NCBI GenBank assembly: GCA_003251775.1
Contig: QKEK01000037.1
Span: 1-47,449 of the forward strand
DNA from: Clostridia bacterium
Lineage (GTDB): Bacteria > Bacillota > Clostridia > DSM-8532 > SZUA-474
Length of the DNA: 47,449 bases
Direction: 5' to 3'
The notes beneath the pieces were generated by a model. It had not been told where the DNA came from, searched no databases, and saw only the letters and a program-made list of their open reading frames with translations. Numbering within the stretch: the stretch's first letter is position 1; each line of letters opens with the position of its first letter. Positions 17,648 to 26,286 of this stretch are shown piece by piece. A program made the translations under genes and the position numbers.

Positions 17648-18634
17648 ATGAAATATAAAATTTTTGTAGATGGGCAAACAGGTACGACTGGTTTAGAGAT
17701 ATTTGAAAGACTTAAGAGGCATACTGAAGTTGAAATGCTATCTATAGAATATGAAAAGAGAAGAGATGTAGAAGAAAAAAAGCGGATTTTAAATCAGGCT
17801 GACATTGTTTTTCTATGTCTACCTGATGATGCAGCAAAGGAATCTGTAGCATTAATAGAAAATAGCACAACAAGGGTAATTGATGCAAGTACTGCACATA
17901 GAACGCATGATGATTGGGTATATGGTATCCCTGAATTAAGTAAACAAAGAGAGCTTATTAAGAAAGCAAGGAGGGTAGCAAACCCTGGTTGTCATGCCAC
18001 TGGGTTTGTTATATCAGTTGCACCTCTGGTTCAAGCTGGCATACTACCGCCTGACTATCCTTTAGCATTTCACTCTGTAACTGGATATAGTGGCGGAGGT
18101 AAAAGCTTGATATCTTTGTATGAAGAGGGTGATAGCAATCATGATATTAAAGAAAAAATTAGGAACAGTGGATATGGGGCTGATGTACTATTAACTCCAA
18201 GGCATTATGCACTTACCCTAAACCATAAGCACCTCTCGGAAATGAAAAAGCACTCTGGACTTATGTATAACCCTCTGTTTACGCCAATATTAAGTAATTT
18301 TTATAAGGGGATGGGAGTCACCATACCTTTAGTTAAGAGATGCCTATCCAAGCTTAAAACCTCAAATGAAATATGGTCATATCTAAATGAGTATTATAGT
18401 GGTGAGTATTTTGTAAAGGTAATGCCATATAACAGCTATGAATCCCTATTTGAAGGTGGCTTTAATATAACAGCATGTAATGACACAAATAATCTTGAGC
18501 TTTTTGTTTTTGAGAGCAACGAAAATATTCTTATAATGACAAGGTTTGATAACCTAGGTAAGGGAGCTTCAGGTGCTGCTATACAAAATATGAACGTAAT
18601 GCTAGGAATAGAAGAAAATTTAGGGTTAGAATAG
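17648..18634 (+). CDS. argC: N-acetyl-gamma-glutamyl-phosphate reductase (ArgC)
   Basis: VDGQTGTTGLEI, DIVFLCLPDDAAKES, VANPGCHATGFV, HSVTGYSGGGKS. Confidence 0.93.
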   Translation: MKYKIFVDGQTGTTGLEIFERLKRHTEVEMLSIEYEKRRDVEEKKRILNQADIVFLCLPDDAAKESVALIENSTTRVIDASTAHRTHDDWVYGIPELSKQRELIKKARRVANPGCHATGFVISVAPLVQAGILPPDYPLAFHSVTGYSGGGKSLISLYEEGDSNHDIKEKIRNSGYGADVLLTPRHYALTLNHKHLSEMKKHSGLMYNPLFTPILSNFYKGMGVTIPLVKRCLSKLKTSNEIWSYLNEYYSGEYFVKVMPYNSYESLFEGGFNITACNDTNNLELFVFESNENILIMTRFDNLGKGASGAAIQNMNVMLGIEENLGLE

Positions 18635-18668
18635 ACATTGCTAGTCTAAAAGCTTTTTGGTTAAAAGC

Positions 18669-18698
18669 TTGACACAACCGTGTTTTTGGTTATACTAT
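18669..18698 (+). promoter_or_regulatory. Promoter of T-box/thrS transcript
   Basis: ttgaca (18669-18674), 18-nt spacer, tactat (18693-18698). Confidence 0.55.
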
Positions 18699-18726
18699 AA
18701 TAATAAACCTGTTAGATAATAAAAAA

Positions 18727-19067
18727 AGGCAATGAAGAGGAAGAGTAGAATAAAAACAGTCTACAGAGAGAAAGGGTCAGCGGCTGTAAGCCTTTTCAGA
18801 TAAGATTATTTGAAAACCACCTTGGAGCCATTCATTGAATATTAGTTGTTGTTATTGTTGTGCAAACAACAAGATTCTTAAGTTGTCAGCAATCTATGAT
18901 AGCGTCAATAACTTAGGATTCATATTTTAAAAAATATGGCAGCAATTGTACTAGGTGATGTCGGGTCGTTACGTTATAAACGATATGAGTGATAGCATTA
19001 GTTGTGCTATAATTTGGGTGGAACCGCGAGATACTCTCGTCCCTTTTGGGATGGGAGTTTTTTATTG
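18727..19067 (+). promoter_or_regulatory. T-box riboswitch leader (threonine-type)
   Basis: Stem I closing caatgaa/ttcattg, cagagagaaagggtc distal region, ACC triplet near 18816, T-box TGGGTGGAACCGCG (19015-19028), terminator actctcgtcccttttgggatgggagttttttt. Confidence 0.92.
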
Positions 19068-19156
19068 TATAAAAAACGTAAAATTATTAATTTTACAAAA
19101 ACTAAATACATTTTATAAAGCGTATAAGAAATTTGGAAGAAAAGGAGATGATGACA

Positions 19157-19258
19157 ATGAGAAGAATACTTTTTATTGCTGCTGCATTAGCTTATGACAA
19201 TAATGCAATCTGTTTTTCTGATTGTGAAGGGACTATAACCTGTAAGTATTCTTTGTAG
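19157..19258 (+). CDS. Possible 33-aa small ORF between T-box terminator and thrS
   Basis: aaaggagatgatgacaATG; MRRILFIAAALAYDNNAICFSDCEGTITCKYSL*. Confidence 0.4.
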   Translation: MRRILFIAAALAYDNNAICFSDCEGTITCKYSL

Positions 19259-19338
19259 CAGTAAATTTATGGATAATAGATATTGGAAGTAAGACTTTCT
19301 AATGTCATTTATTAAGTCAGTTAAAGGAGAGAATAATT

Positions 19339-20604
19339 ATGAGTGATGGATTAATGAAAAACAGTATAAATGCAGATGAAAATAATCATATAGAGATAGG
19401 TAAGCGATTTGACATATTTGCTAAATATCCTGACGTAGGTCAGGGGCTGGCACTTTGGAAACCCAATGGCGGCATGATTAGGTATCTGCTTGAGAGATTC
19501 AGTCAGGAGGCACATATACTAAACGGATATCAATGGGTGTATACTCCGCATATTGGAAGAGCAAATCTATGGAAAACTTCAGGACACCTTGATTTTTATA
19601 AAGAATCAATGTATAGCTCAATAGAAATTGATGATGAAGAGTATTATCTAAAGCCAATGAATTGTCCCTTTCATATTATGATATACAATGATGGAATTAA
19701 ATCATATAGAGAATTACCTGTAAGATATGTTGAGTACGGGACAGTATACCGCTACGAGCTTTCTGGGGCATTGCATGGACTAACAAGGGTAAGAGGCTTT
19801 ACTCAGGACGATGCACATATAATTTGCAGACCAGATCAAATCTTAGATGAGGTTGAGAATGCCTTAAGGTTTTCAATTTATATACTCAAGAAATTTGGTT
19901 TAAATAGATTTAAGGCTTATATATCTACAAAAAATGAAAATAAATATATAGGAAATACAAGTCAGTGGGAATATGCACAGAATATATTAAGAGAAGCTGT
20001 GAAAAAAAATGGTCTTGAATATGTGATAGACGAAGGTGGCGGAGCCTTTTATGGTCCCAAAATAGATCTGAAGATAGAGGATAATAAGGGGAGAGAGTGG
20101 CAATGTAGTACCATTCAGTTTGATTTTAATCTTCCAGAGCGTTTTAATATGTCCTATATAGGAGCTGATTCACTGAAGCATACACCAATGATGGTGCACA
20201 GAGCACTTTTCGGAAGTATAGAGAGATTCATAGCATTGCTACTAGAGCATTTTGGGGGGAGCTTTCCGTTTTGGCTTTCACCAGTACAGGTTAAGGTTAT
20301 ACCAGTGGCTAATTGCCATCATTCATATGCTGAAAAAATAATAATGATTATGAAAAAAATAGGCATTAGGACAGAATTGGACTTATCGGGTGATACATTA
20401 GGGGCTAGAATAAGACAGGCGGAGGTAATGAGAAACCCATTAATATTAGTTGTGGGTGATAAGGAAGTACAGCAGGAAAGTATATCTATGAGAGTGCGTG
20501 GTAGTAGAAAACAAGAAATATTGACACTAGATGAGCTAGTTGAAAGACTAAAGGGTTTACTAAAGGAGGCACAGCCAGAGTATTTAGTCCTTAAACACAT
20601 ATAA
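19339..20604 (+). CDS. thrS: Threonyl-tRNA synthetase, minimal form lacking N-terminal TGS and editing domains
   Basis: Catalytic core GLALWKPNGGMIRYLLERF, KPMNCPFHIMIY, RVRGFTQDDAHIIC, VHRALFGSIERFIALLLEHFGGSFPFWLSPVQ; 421 aa only. Confidence 0.93.
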   Translation: MSDGLMKNSINADENNHIEIGKRFDIFAKYPDVGQGLALWKPNGGMIRYLLERFSQEAHILNGYQWVYTPHIGRANLWKTSGHLDFYKESMYSSIEIDDEEYYLKPMNCPFHIMIYNDGIKSYRELPVRYVEYGTVYRYELSGALHGLTRVRGFTQDDAHIICRPDQILDEVENALRFSIYILKKFGLNRFKAYISTKNENKYIGNTSQWEYAQNILREAVKKNGLEYVIDEGGGAFYGPKIDLKIEDNKGREWQCSTIQFDFNLPERFNMSYIGADSLKHTPMMVHRALFGSIERFIALLLEHFGGSFPFWLSPVQVKVIPVANCHHSYAEKIIMIMKKIGIRTELDLSGDTLGARIRQAEVMRNPLILVVGDKEVQQESISMRVRGSRKQEILTLDELVERLKGLLKEAQPEYLVLKHI

Positions 20605-20628
20605 TAAGCAGGTTCTCATTGTTAAGTG

Positions 20629-20670
20629 ACAAGGGGTTGAACACTAGTCAATAAATGTTTAACCCCTTGT
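20629..20670. terminator. Hairpin between convergent thrS and bioY
   Basis: acaaggggtt ... aaccccttgt; no strong T-tract. Confidence 0.45.
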
Positions 20671-20703
20671 TATCTCAGAAAAATTATATAGTTTAGTATT
20701 TTA

Positions 20704-21378
20704 TTATAATTCGTTAATATTTGGTAACAAATTAGCTCTCTTTAGAATGTTAATTATTTCAACGCCTGAAAGTGCTATAATAACAGCTTTTACTATATCA
20801 CCAGTAACAAGTGGAATTAAAATTTTGTCTATTAAGCTCTGAACAGTAAGCTCAGATGATAAATAAAAATTCTTAATAATATACAAATATGGGACACCAA
20901 TTGAGTAAACAATTAGGATTCCAATAAATGATGATATTAGAATAGAGGCATATTTTGTTACTTGCTTATCACTCTTATTAGACAAAAAGCTATGTAGCTT
21001 TCCTACAAAAAATGTGCTAATAATAAAGCCTATTAAAAATCCAAACGAAGGTTGAAATACGTATGATGGGCCTCCACCGTTAGAAAAAACCGGAATACCG
21101 ACTAAGCCAATAAGAATGTATATAATCTGTGATAGCATTCCTAGTTTAGCCCCAAGAAGAATACCTGAATAGAACACAAAAAATGTTTGAAGAGTAAAGG
21201 GGATATATGGGAGAGGGATTTTAATAAAAGCACCCACTGCAGTCAATGCTGCAAAAAGTGCAACTAAAGTCATTGATTTTGGTGTTAGTTTTACATTTCT
21301 CACAACATAAACAATAAGACTTAATAAGGCAAGTATAATAACTATGCCTACAGCAATCTCTATAGGTTTGTTTGGCAT
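20704..21378 (-). CDS. bioY: Biotin transporter BioY
   Basis: LFAALTAVGAFIKIPLPYIPFTLQTFFVFYSGILLGAKLGMLSQIIYILIGLVGIPVFSNGGG. Confidence 0.93.
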   Translation of the reverse strand: MPNKPIEIAVGIVIILALLSLIVYVVRNVKLTPKSMTLVALFAALTAVGAFIKIPLPYIPFTLQTFFVFYSGILLGAKLGMLSQIIYILIGLVGIPVFSNGGGPSYVFQPSFGFLIGFIISTFFVGKLHSFLSNKSDKQVTKYASILISSFIGILIVYSIGVPYLYIIKNFYLSSELTVQSLIDKILIPLVTGDIVKAVIIALSGVEIINILKRANLLPNINEL

Positions 21379-21438
21379 AATAAATTTCCTCTTTTCTTTA
21401 CAAATATTATGAGTACATTATACGAAATTTATCACTTA

Positions 21439-21470
21439 TTGTCAACTTATAATATAAATATAGTTTACAA
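21439..21470 (-). promoter_or_regulatory. Candidate BirA operator upstream of bioY
   Basis: TTGTCAAC-N16-GTTTACAA, resembling the Firmicutes BirA box, about 60-90 bp upstream of bioY. Confidence 0.7.
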
Positions 21471-21630
21471 TAAGCAAGAATAGTCTTAATACGTATTTAA
21501 AAAAATGCAAAACTTAGAAAAGCCTAAAAATTCCTTATAATAAGGGATTTGGAGCTTTGACAAGACCAGCATATTGATGTAAAATGAACGTTAGAGATTA
21601 GCATTAAACAAGAAAATTAGTGAGGTACGA

Positions 21631-22092
21631 ATGAATAATAAAATAAAAATGCAAAAACAAAAGCATATAGCGTTAATAGCTCATGATAACAGAAAGGAAG
21701 ACCTTTTAAATTGGGTAGAAAGAAACCGTGAGCTTCTTTCCAGACATTTTCTTTGCGGAACAGGGACAACAGCCGCTTTAATAGCAGAGAAAACAGGGCT
21801 TCCTGTGAAAGGTTACAAGAGTGGACCTTTGGGAGGTGACCAGCAAATTGGTGCATTAATTGCTGAAGGTCAGGTAGATTTTACGATATTCTTCTGGGAT
21901 CCACTAACCTCTCAGCCACACGATCCAGACGTAAAGGCACTATTAAGGATATCAGTTTTGTATGATATTCCTGTAGCAATGAATCAGTCAACAGCAGATT
22001 TTCTTCTGACCTCTGAGCTTATGGATAAGGAATATGAAAGAAATATTATAGATTACTATAGTAGGCTCAGAAAAAATATAAGTGCACAATAA
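21631..22092 (+). CDS. mgsA: Methylglyoxal synthase
   Basis: IALIAHDNRKEDLLNW, CGTGTTAALI, SGPLGGDQQIGALIAEG, FFWDPLTSQPHDPDVKALLRI. Confidence 0.97.
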   Translation: MNNKIKMQKQKHIALIAHDNRKEDLLNWVERNRELLSRHFLCGTGTTAALIAEKTGLPVKGYKSGPLGGDQQIGALIAEGQVDFTIFFWDPLTSQPHDPDVKALLRISVLYDIPVAMNQSTADFLLTSELMDKEYERNIIDYYSRLRKNISAQ

Positions 22093-22169
22093 AAAGCCAA
22101 TTTAAGATTTTTATACAACAACGCAATTTGCTCAATTTATTTTTTAGATTAGCCAAGGGGGATAAATAA

Positions 22170-23492
22170 ATGAGTAACAAAAGGAATGTAGTCTTATTTA
22201 AGCTACTAAGATATTCTATACTAGCTGGTGTATTGATTTTTGTAAGCTGGCAGGTGTTTTCACACGCTCTGGGAAATAAGATTTTCCCTGCAATACACGG
22301 CTTGTGTCCTTTTGGGGGAGTAGAATCACTATATTTATATTTGTCACAGGATGGCTTAACTCTAGCAAAAATCTTTTCTGGAACAATGGCAATATTTTTT
22401 ATGACTGTTGTCATAACTATTGTGTTTGGCAGAACCTTTTGTGGGAATATTTGTCCGCTGGGCACATTGCAAGAAGGAGCAGGTAATGCGGGAAGACTTA
22501 TACTCAAGGATAAATTTATAATACCAAGGGTAATAGACAGACCATTACGATACTTAAAGTATGTAATTCTCATAATATCTGTATTTATGGCATGGGCAAC
22601 GGCAACCTTATGGTTTCAGGTTATTGACCCTTGGGCGGCGTATGGTCATATACTTAAGCCTCAAGAATTATTCTCTGGGTATTTAATTGGGTTAATTATA
22701 CTAATAATTTCATTAGTTATGTCATTTTTCTTTGAAAGATTCTTCTGTAAGTATATGTGTCCCATGGGTGCATTTAATGCTTTGGTAGGTATCTTAAGCC
22801 GTTCAAGGGTAGTTAGAGATACTGAGTTATGTATTAGCTGTGGACTGTGTAGTAAAGCGTGTCCTGTTCAAATTGAGGTAGATAAGCAAGATGTTGTTAA
22901 AAGTAAAGAGTGCATTAATTGCTCTAAATGTGTTATAGAATGTCCTGAGCATGGAGCACTAAAAACTAGTTTTTGGGGTTTGAAGCTTAAGCCAATAGCT
23001 TTCTTACTTTTGACAGTAGGCGTGTTTTTCGGAGGTATTTTCACCTTACAGATGTTAGGATTTGATAGATATAGTGGTAAAGCAGAGGCTACCTTAAGGG
23101 AGGTTGCAAAACAACAAGGGTTCACAGTAGAGGATTTTATTAATAAATATGATTTACCTGAAAGCGTAAACGCTAGAACTAAGATGAGTAAGGTACAGGA
23201 GCTAATACCGTTTTACAAAATGGCAGAGATAAACAATACATCAACGGAGTCACTCAAGGAGCTTTTGGGTTTGCCAGATGAACTTGATAATAACACACCT
23301 TGGGGAAAAGCATACGATGAGGTTAAGCTTAGCAAAATTGCAGAGCTACAGGGGGCAACAATAGAGGAATATATTTCATACTACGAGCTTGGTGATGAGG
23401 TTAATGCTGAGACAAGGTGGAAAGAAGTAAAGGGTTTAGTTGAAGAGTATAATAAACTGAATTCAGGTAGCGAAAGCTGCGGTGGTCACTAA
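22170..23492 (+). CDS. Membrane 4Fe-4S binding protein (NapH/MauN-like) with C-terminal repeat region
   Basis: Multi-TM; CGNICPLGTLQE, CKYMCPMGAFNAL, CISCGLCSKACP, CINCSKCVIECP; C-terminal repeated ~50-60 aa units. Confidence 0.88.
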   Translation: MSNKRNVVLFKLLRYSILAGVLIFVSWQVFSHALGNKIFPAIHGLCPFGGVESLYLYLSQDGLTLAKIFSGTMAIFFMTVVITIVFGRTFCGNICPLGTLQEGAGNAGRLILKDKFIIPRVIDRPLRYLKYVILIISVFMAWATATLWFQVIDPWAAYGHILKPQELFSGYLIGLIILIISLVMSFFFERFFCKYMCPMGAFNALVGILSRSRVVRDTELCISCGLCSKACPVQIEVDKQDVVKSKECINCSKCVIECPEHGALKTSFWGLKLKPIAFLLLTVGVFFGGIFTLQMLGFDRYSGKAEATLREVAKQQGFTVEDFINKYDLPESVNARTKMSKVQELIPFYKMAEINNTSTESLKELLGLPDELDNNTPWGKAYDEVKLSKIAELQGATIEEYISYYELGDEVNAETRWKEVKGLVEEYNKLNSGSESCGGH

Positions 23493-23520
23493 GCCTAAAT
23501 ATGTATAAGGAGTAGTAGAG

Positions 23521-24609
23521 GTGCAAGCTTTGAAAAGGTATTATAGTGGGGTTTTAGTAATAGTATTACTTGTATCAATGCTAAGTGCGTGTACAAAACA
23601 GAACGCTCAGAAGTATAGCCATGAGTTTTTAGGCACATTTGATACAATTATTCAATTTATAGGCTATGCTTCAAATGAGAGAGACTTTGTCGAAATGTCA
23701 GCTAAGGGACAGGCAATGTTTGAGAGGCTTAATAAATTGTATGATATTTATAATGAATACTCTGATATTAACAATATAAAGACAATTAATGATAATGCAG
23801 GTATAAAGCCTGTAAAGGTTGAAAGCGAGATTATTGATATAATTGACTTTTCAATACAGTGGTATGAAAAATCAGGTCATACAGTTAATATTGCTCTTGG
23901 ACCTGTACTATCTATATGGCATGATTATAGAGATGAAGCCTCCAGAGAGCCTGAAAAAGCAAGGTTGCCTGATATGAAGATATTAGAGGCTGCCTACCTA
24001 AAATCAGATATTAATAAAATTGAAATTAATTACCATGAGCAAACAGTATTTCTAAAGGAAAAGGGGATGCGACTGGATTTAGGAGCAGTAGCAAAAGGCT
24101 ATGCTACAGAGCTAGTTGCTAATGAGCTAATAAAACAGGGGTATGATTCATTTGCTATTACTAGTGGTGGAAATGTCAGAGCTGTGGGAGTGCCAAAGGA
24201 TGGTATAAGAAATAAATGGGGAATAGGGATACAGGATCCAGAGGGTAATGAGTATATATCTAATGAAGATATTTTGGATATAGCATTTGTAAAGGATACC
24301 TCAGTTGTGACAAGCGGAGATTATCAGAGGTATTATGTAGTTGATGGGAAGAGGATTCATCATCTTATTAACCCAAGAACTTTGATGCCGGCAGACTACT
24401 ATCGATCAGTCACTATTATAACGCAAGACTCAGGGCTTGCAGACTTTTTATCCTCAAGTGTCTTTATACTTCCATATGAAGAGAGTCGAGGTCTGGTTGA
24501 GTCACTTGACGGTGTAGAGGCTCTATGGGTAATGTCGGATGGTACTCTAGAAGCAACACAGAATATGAAAAAGGTACTAAAAAACATGGGCGGAGCGACA
24601 AATAAATAA
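23521..24609 (+). CDS. apbE: ApbE-like FAD:protein FMN transferase (lipoprotein)
   Basis: Lipobox LSACTK; GTFDTIIQF, LDLGAVAKGYATE, ITSGGNVRAVG, TSGDYQRYYVVDGKRIHHLINPRT. Confidence 0.93.
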   Translation: MQALKRYYSGVLVIVLLVSMLSACTKQNAQKYSHEFLGTFDTIIQFIGYASNERDFVEMSAKGQAMFERLNKLYDIYNEYSDINNIKTINDNAGIKPVKVESEIIDIIDFSIQWYEKSGHTVNIALGPVLSIWHDYRDEASREPEKARLPDMKILEAAYLKSDINKIEINYHEQTVFLKEKGMRLDLGAVAKGYATELVANELIKQGYDSFAITSGGNVRAVGVPKDGIRNKWGIGIQDPEGNEYISNEDILDIAFVKDTSVVTSGDYQRYYVVDGKRIHHLINPRTLMPADYYRSVTIITQDSGLADFLSSSVFILPYEESRGLVESLDGVEALWVMSDGTLEATQNMKKVLKNMGGATNK

Positions 24610-24628
24610 CAGGTGCTAGGAATTAGGT

Positions 24629-24720
24629 TTAAGCTTTTTGCGTTGTTGTATATTTATAAGCAAACATCGCACTAGTTGAGTATGATTTTTTACAAATATA
24701 TAACAATGCGAAAAGCTTAA
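24629..24720. repeat. Imperfect palindrome (27-nt arms) of the AACGCAAAAAGCTT intergenic family
   Basis: ttaagctttttgcgttgttgtatattt (24629-24655) versus aaatatataacaatgcgaaaagcttaa (24694-24720); 24/27 complementary. Confidence 0.8.
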
Positions 24721-24754
24721 TCAAGCAAAAGAGTTTTCTTGTAATACAAGCAGT

Positions 24755-25279
24755 TTAACAGGTTTCTACCTCTCCATACTCTATGCCGAATGTATCTACT
24801 GTCATTTCTTTTATTTGCTGTTTTTCCAGTGGTCTGTCACTATAATCTGTTTTTACGCTAACAATACGATCCGTTTCCTCAATACCTTCTATTACCTTAC
24901 CAAATGCAGCATACTGACCATCTAGATGAGGAGATTTTTCTACCATAATAAAAAACTGGGAGCCTGCTGAATCTGGAATCATAGTTCTAGCCATTGAAAG
25001 AACACCTCTGTCATGCTTTAGGTCATTCTTAAAACCATTGGAATTAAACTCTCCCTTTATTGAATAGCCAGGTCCTCCCATCCCAGTACCTTCAGGGTCT
25101 CCACCTTGAATCATAAAGCCGGGGATTACTCTGTGAAAGATAACTCCATTATAATATTTCTTTTGAATTAAGGAAATAAAGTTCCTTACAGTGTTAGGTG
25201 CTATATCAGGGTACAGCTCTGCTTTTATCTTATTGCCATTTTCCATTTCAATAGTTACTATTGGATTACTCATGTTCAT
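24755..25279 (-). CDS. Cyclophilin-type peptidyl-prolyl cis-trans isomerase
   Basis: FHRVIPGFMIQGGDPEGTGMGGPGYSIKGEF, GSQFFIMVEKSPHLDGQYAAFGKVIEG. Confidence 0.97.
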   Translation of the reverse strand: MNMSNPIVTIEMENGNKIKAELYPDIAPNTVRNFISLIQKKYYNGVIFHRVIPGFMIQGGDPEGTGMGGPGYSIKGEFNSNGFKNDLKHDRGVLSMARTMIPDSAGSQFFIMVEKSPHLDGQYAAFGKVIEGIEETDRIVSVKTDYSDRPLEKQQIKEMTVDTFGIEYGEVETC

Positions 25280-25593
25280 AATTCCTTTCCAATTATTATC
25301 TTTAAATACTAATCAAAAAATTTAAAAATTAACTTATCTAGCCCTAATTTTAACAAAATAGAAATGAATGTTCAAGGGGAAAAACAATTTGAGTTTCCCC
25401 ATTTTTTTATAAACCATAACTAAACATTATTTATATTAGGAAACATATAGTTAAGCATTTAGTATTTCAATAAATGCTAGAGCAATTCACTTCATTAAGA
25501 AATACTAATTAATTTAGATAAAGAAAAAATATTAACAAGGTATAAATAATACGTTATTGGATAAAATTAGCTTATAAAGGAGGAGGGTATTTA

Positions 25594-26109
25594 ATGCTTA
25601 TAATCAAATATGTTTTATTTACCCTGTTTATATTATTAGCATTATTTACATGCCTTTTAATTTTGCTTATTTTCTTTATTGGTATAGGTATAAAATATGA
25701 CTCTGGTAAGGGTGCCAAAATATATATTACAATATTTAAGATTCCATTTACAATAACCTTTAATAAAATTGAATCTTATATCTTAAAAGGTATAAAAAAA
25801 AGAGAAGCCAAGAAGCAGAAAAAAGAGAAGAAAAAAAAAGAAAGGGGTATGGGTATAAGAGTCTTAAAAAAGCTATTTCTAAGAATTAGTTTTAGAAAGT
25901 TTATTTTTAAAGTTAAGTATGGTCTTGAGGACCCAATGGTTACTGCTTTGGTTAATGGATTTCTATGGAGTTTTATTTCAATACTCTATTCTGTCTTTGT
26001 TAAAAACATTAACAGCAAAAAATTACAAATTCATATATCTCCTCTATTTACTGAAATAAAATTTGATTTGTATTTTGAGTGTATATTACGCATCAAATTA
26101 TTAGGTTAA
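25594..26109 (+). CDS. DUF2953-like membrane protein
   Basis: N-terminal TM; KYGLEDPMVTALVNGFLWSFISILYSVFV...ISPLFTEIKFDLYFECILRIKL. Confidence 0.7.
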   Translation: MLIIKYVLFTLFILLALFTCLLILLIFFIGIGIKYDSGKGAKIYITIFKIPFTITFNKIESYILKGIKKREAKKQKKEKKKKERGMGIRVLKKLFLRISFRKFIFKVKYGLEDPMVTALVNGFLWSFISILYSVFVKNINSKKLQIHISPLFTEIKFDLYFECILRIKLLG

Positions 26110-26286
26110 TAACCCCTAATTTATAAATATAATCAAAGATAGCAGAAGATTTTAATAATGCTTTCACATTTATTTAAAACAACGCAATTTGATTAATAAA
26201 AAGCTACTTTGACTATTAAATAAAAATGTGATATCGTATGAAAAGAGTTATCTATCTATAGGGTTTAACTAAAAGGAGAATTATTT

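Noticed and set aside
18955-19197. 80-aa plus-strand ORF in the track
   Set aside because: Lies over the T-box antiterminator/terminator, has no SD and its translation is RNA-structure sequence.
22304-22486. 60-aa ORF inside the 4Fe-4S gene
   Set aside because: Out-of-frame overlap with a strongly coding gene.
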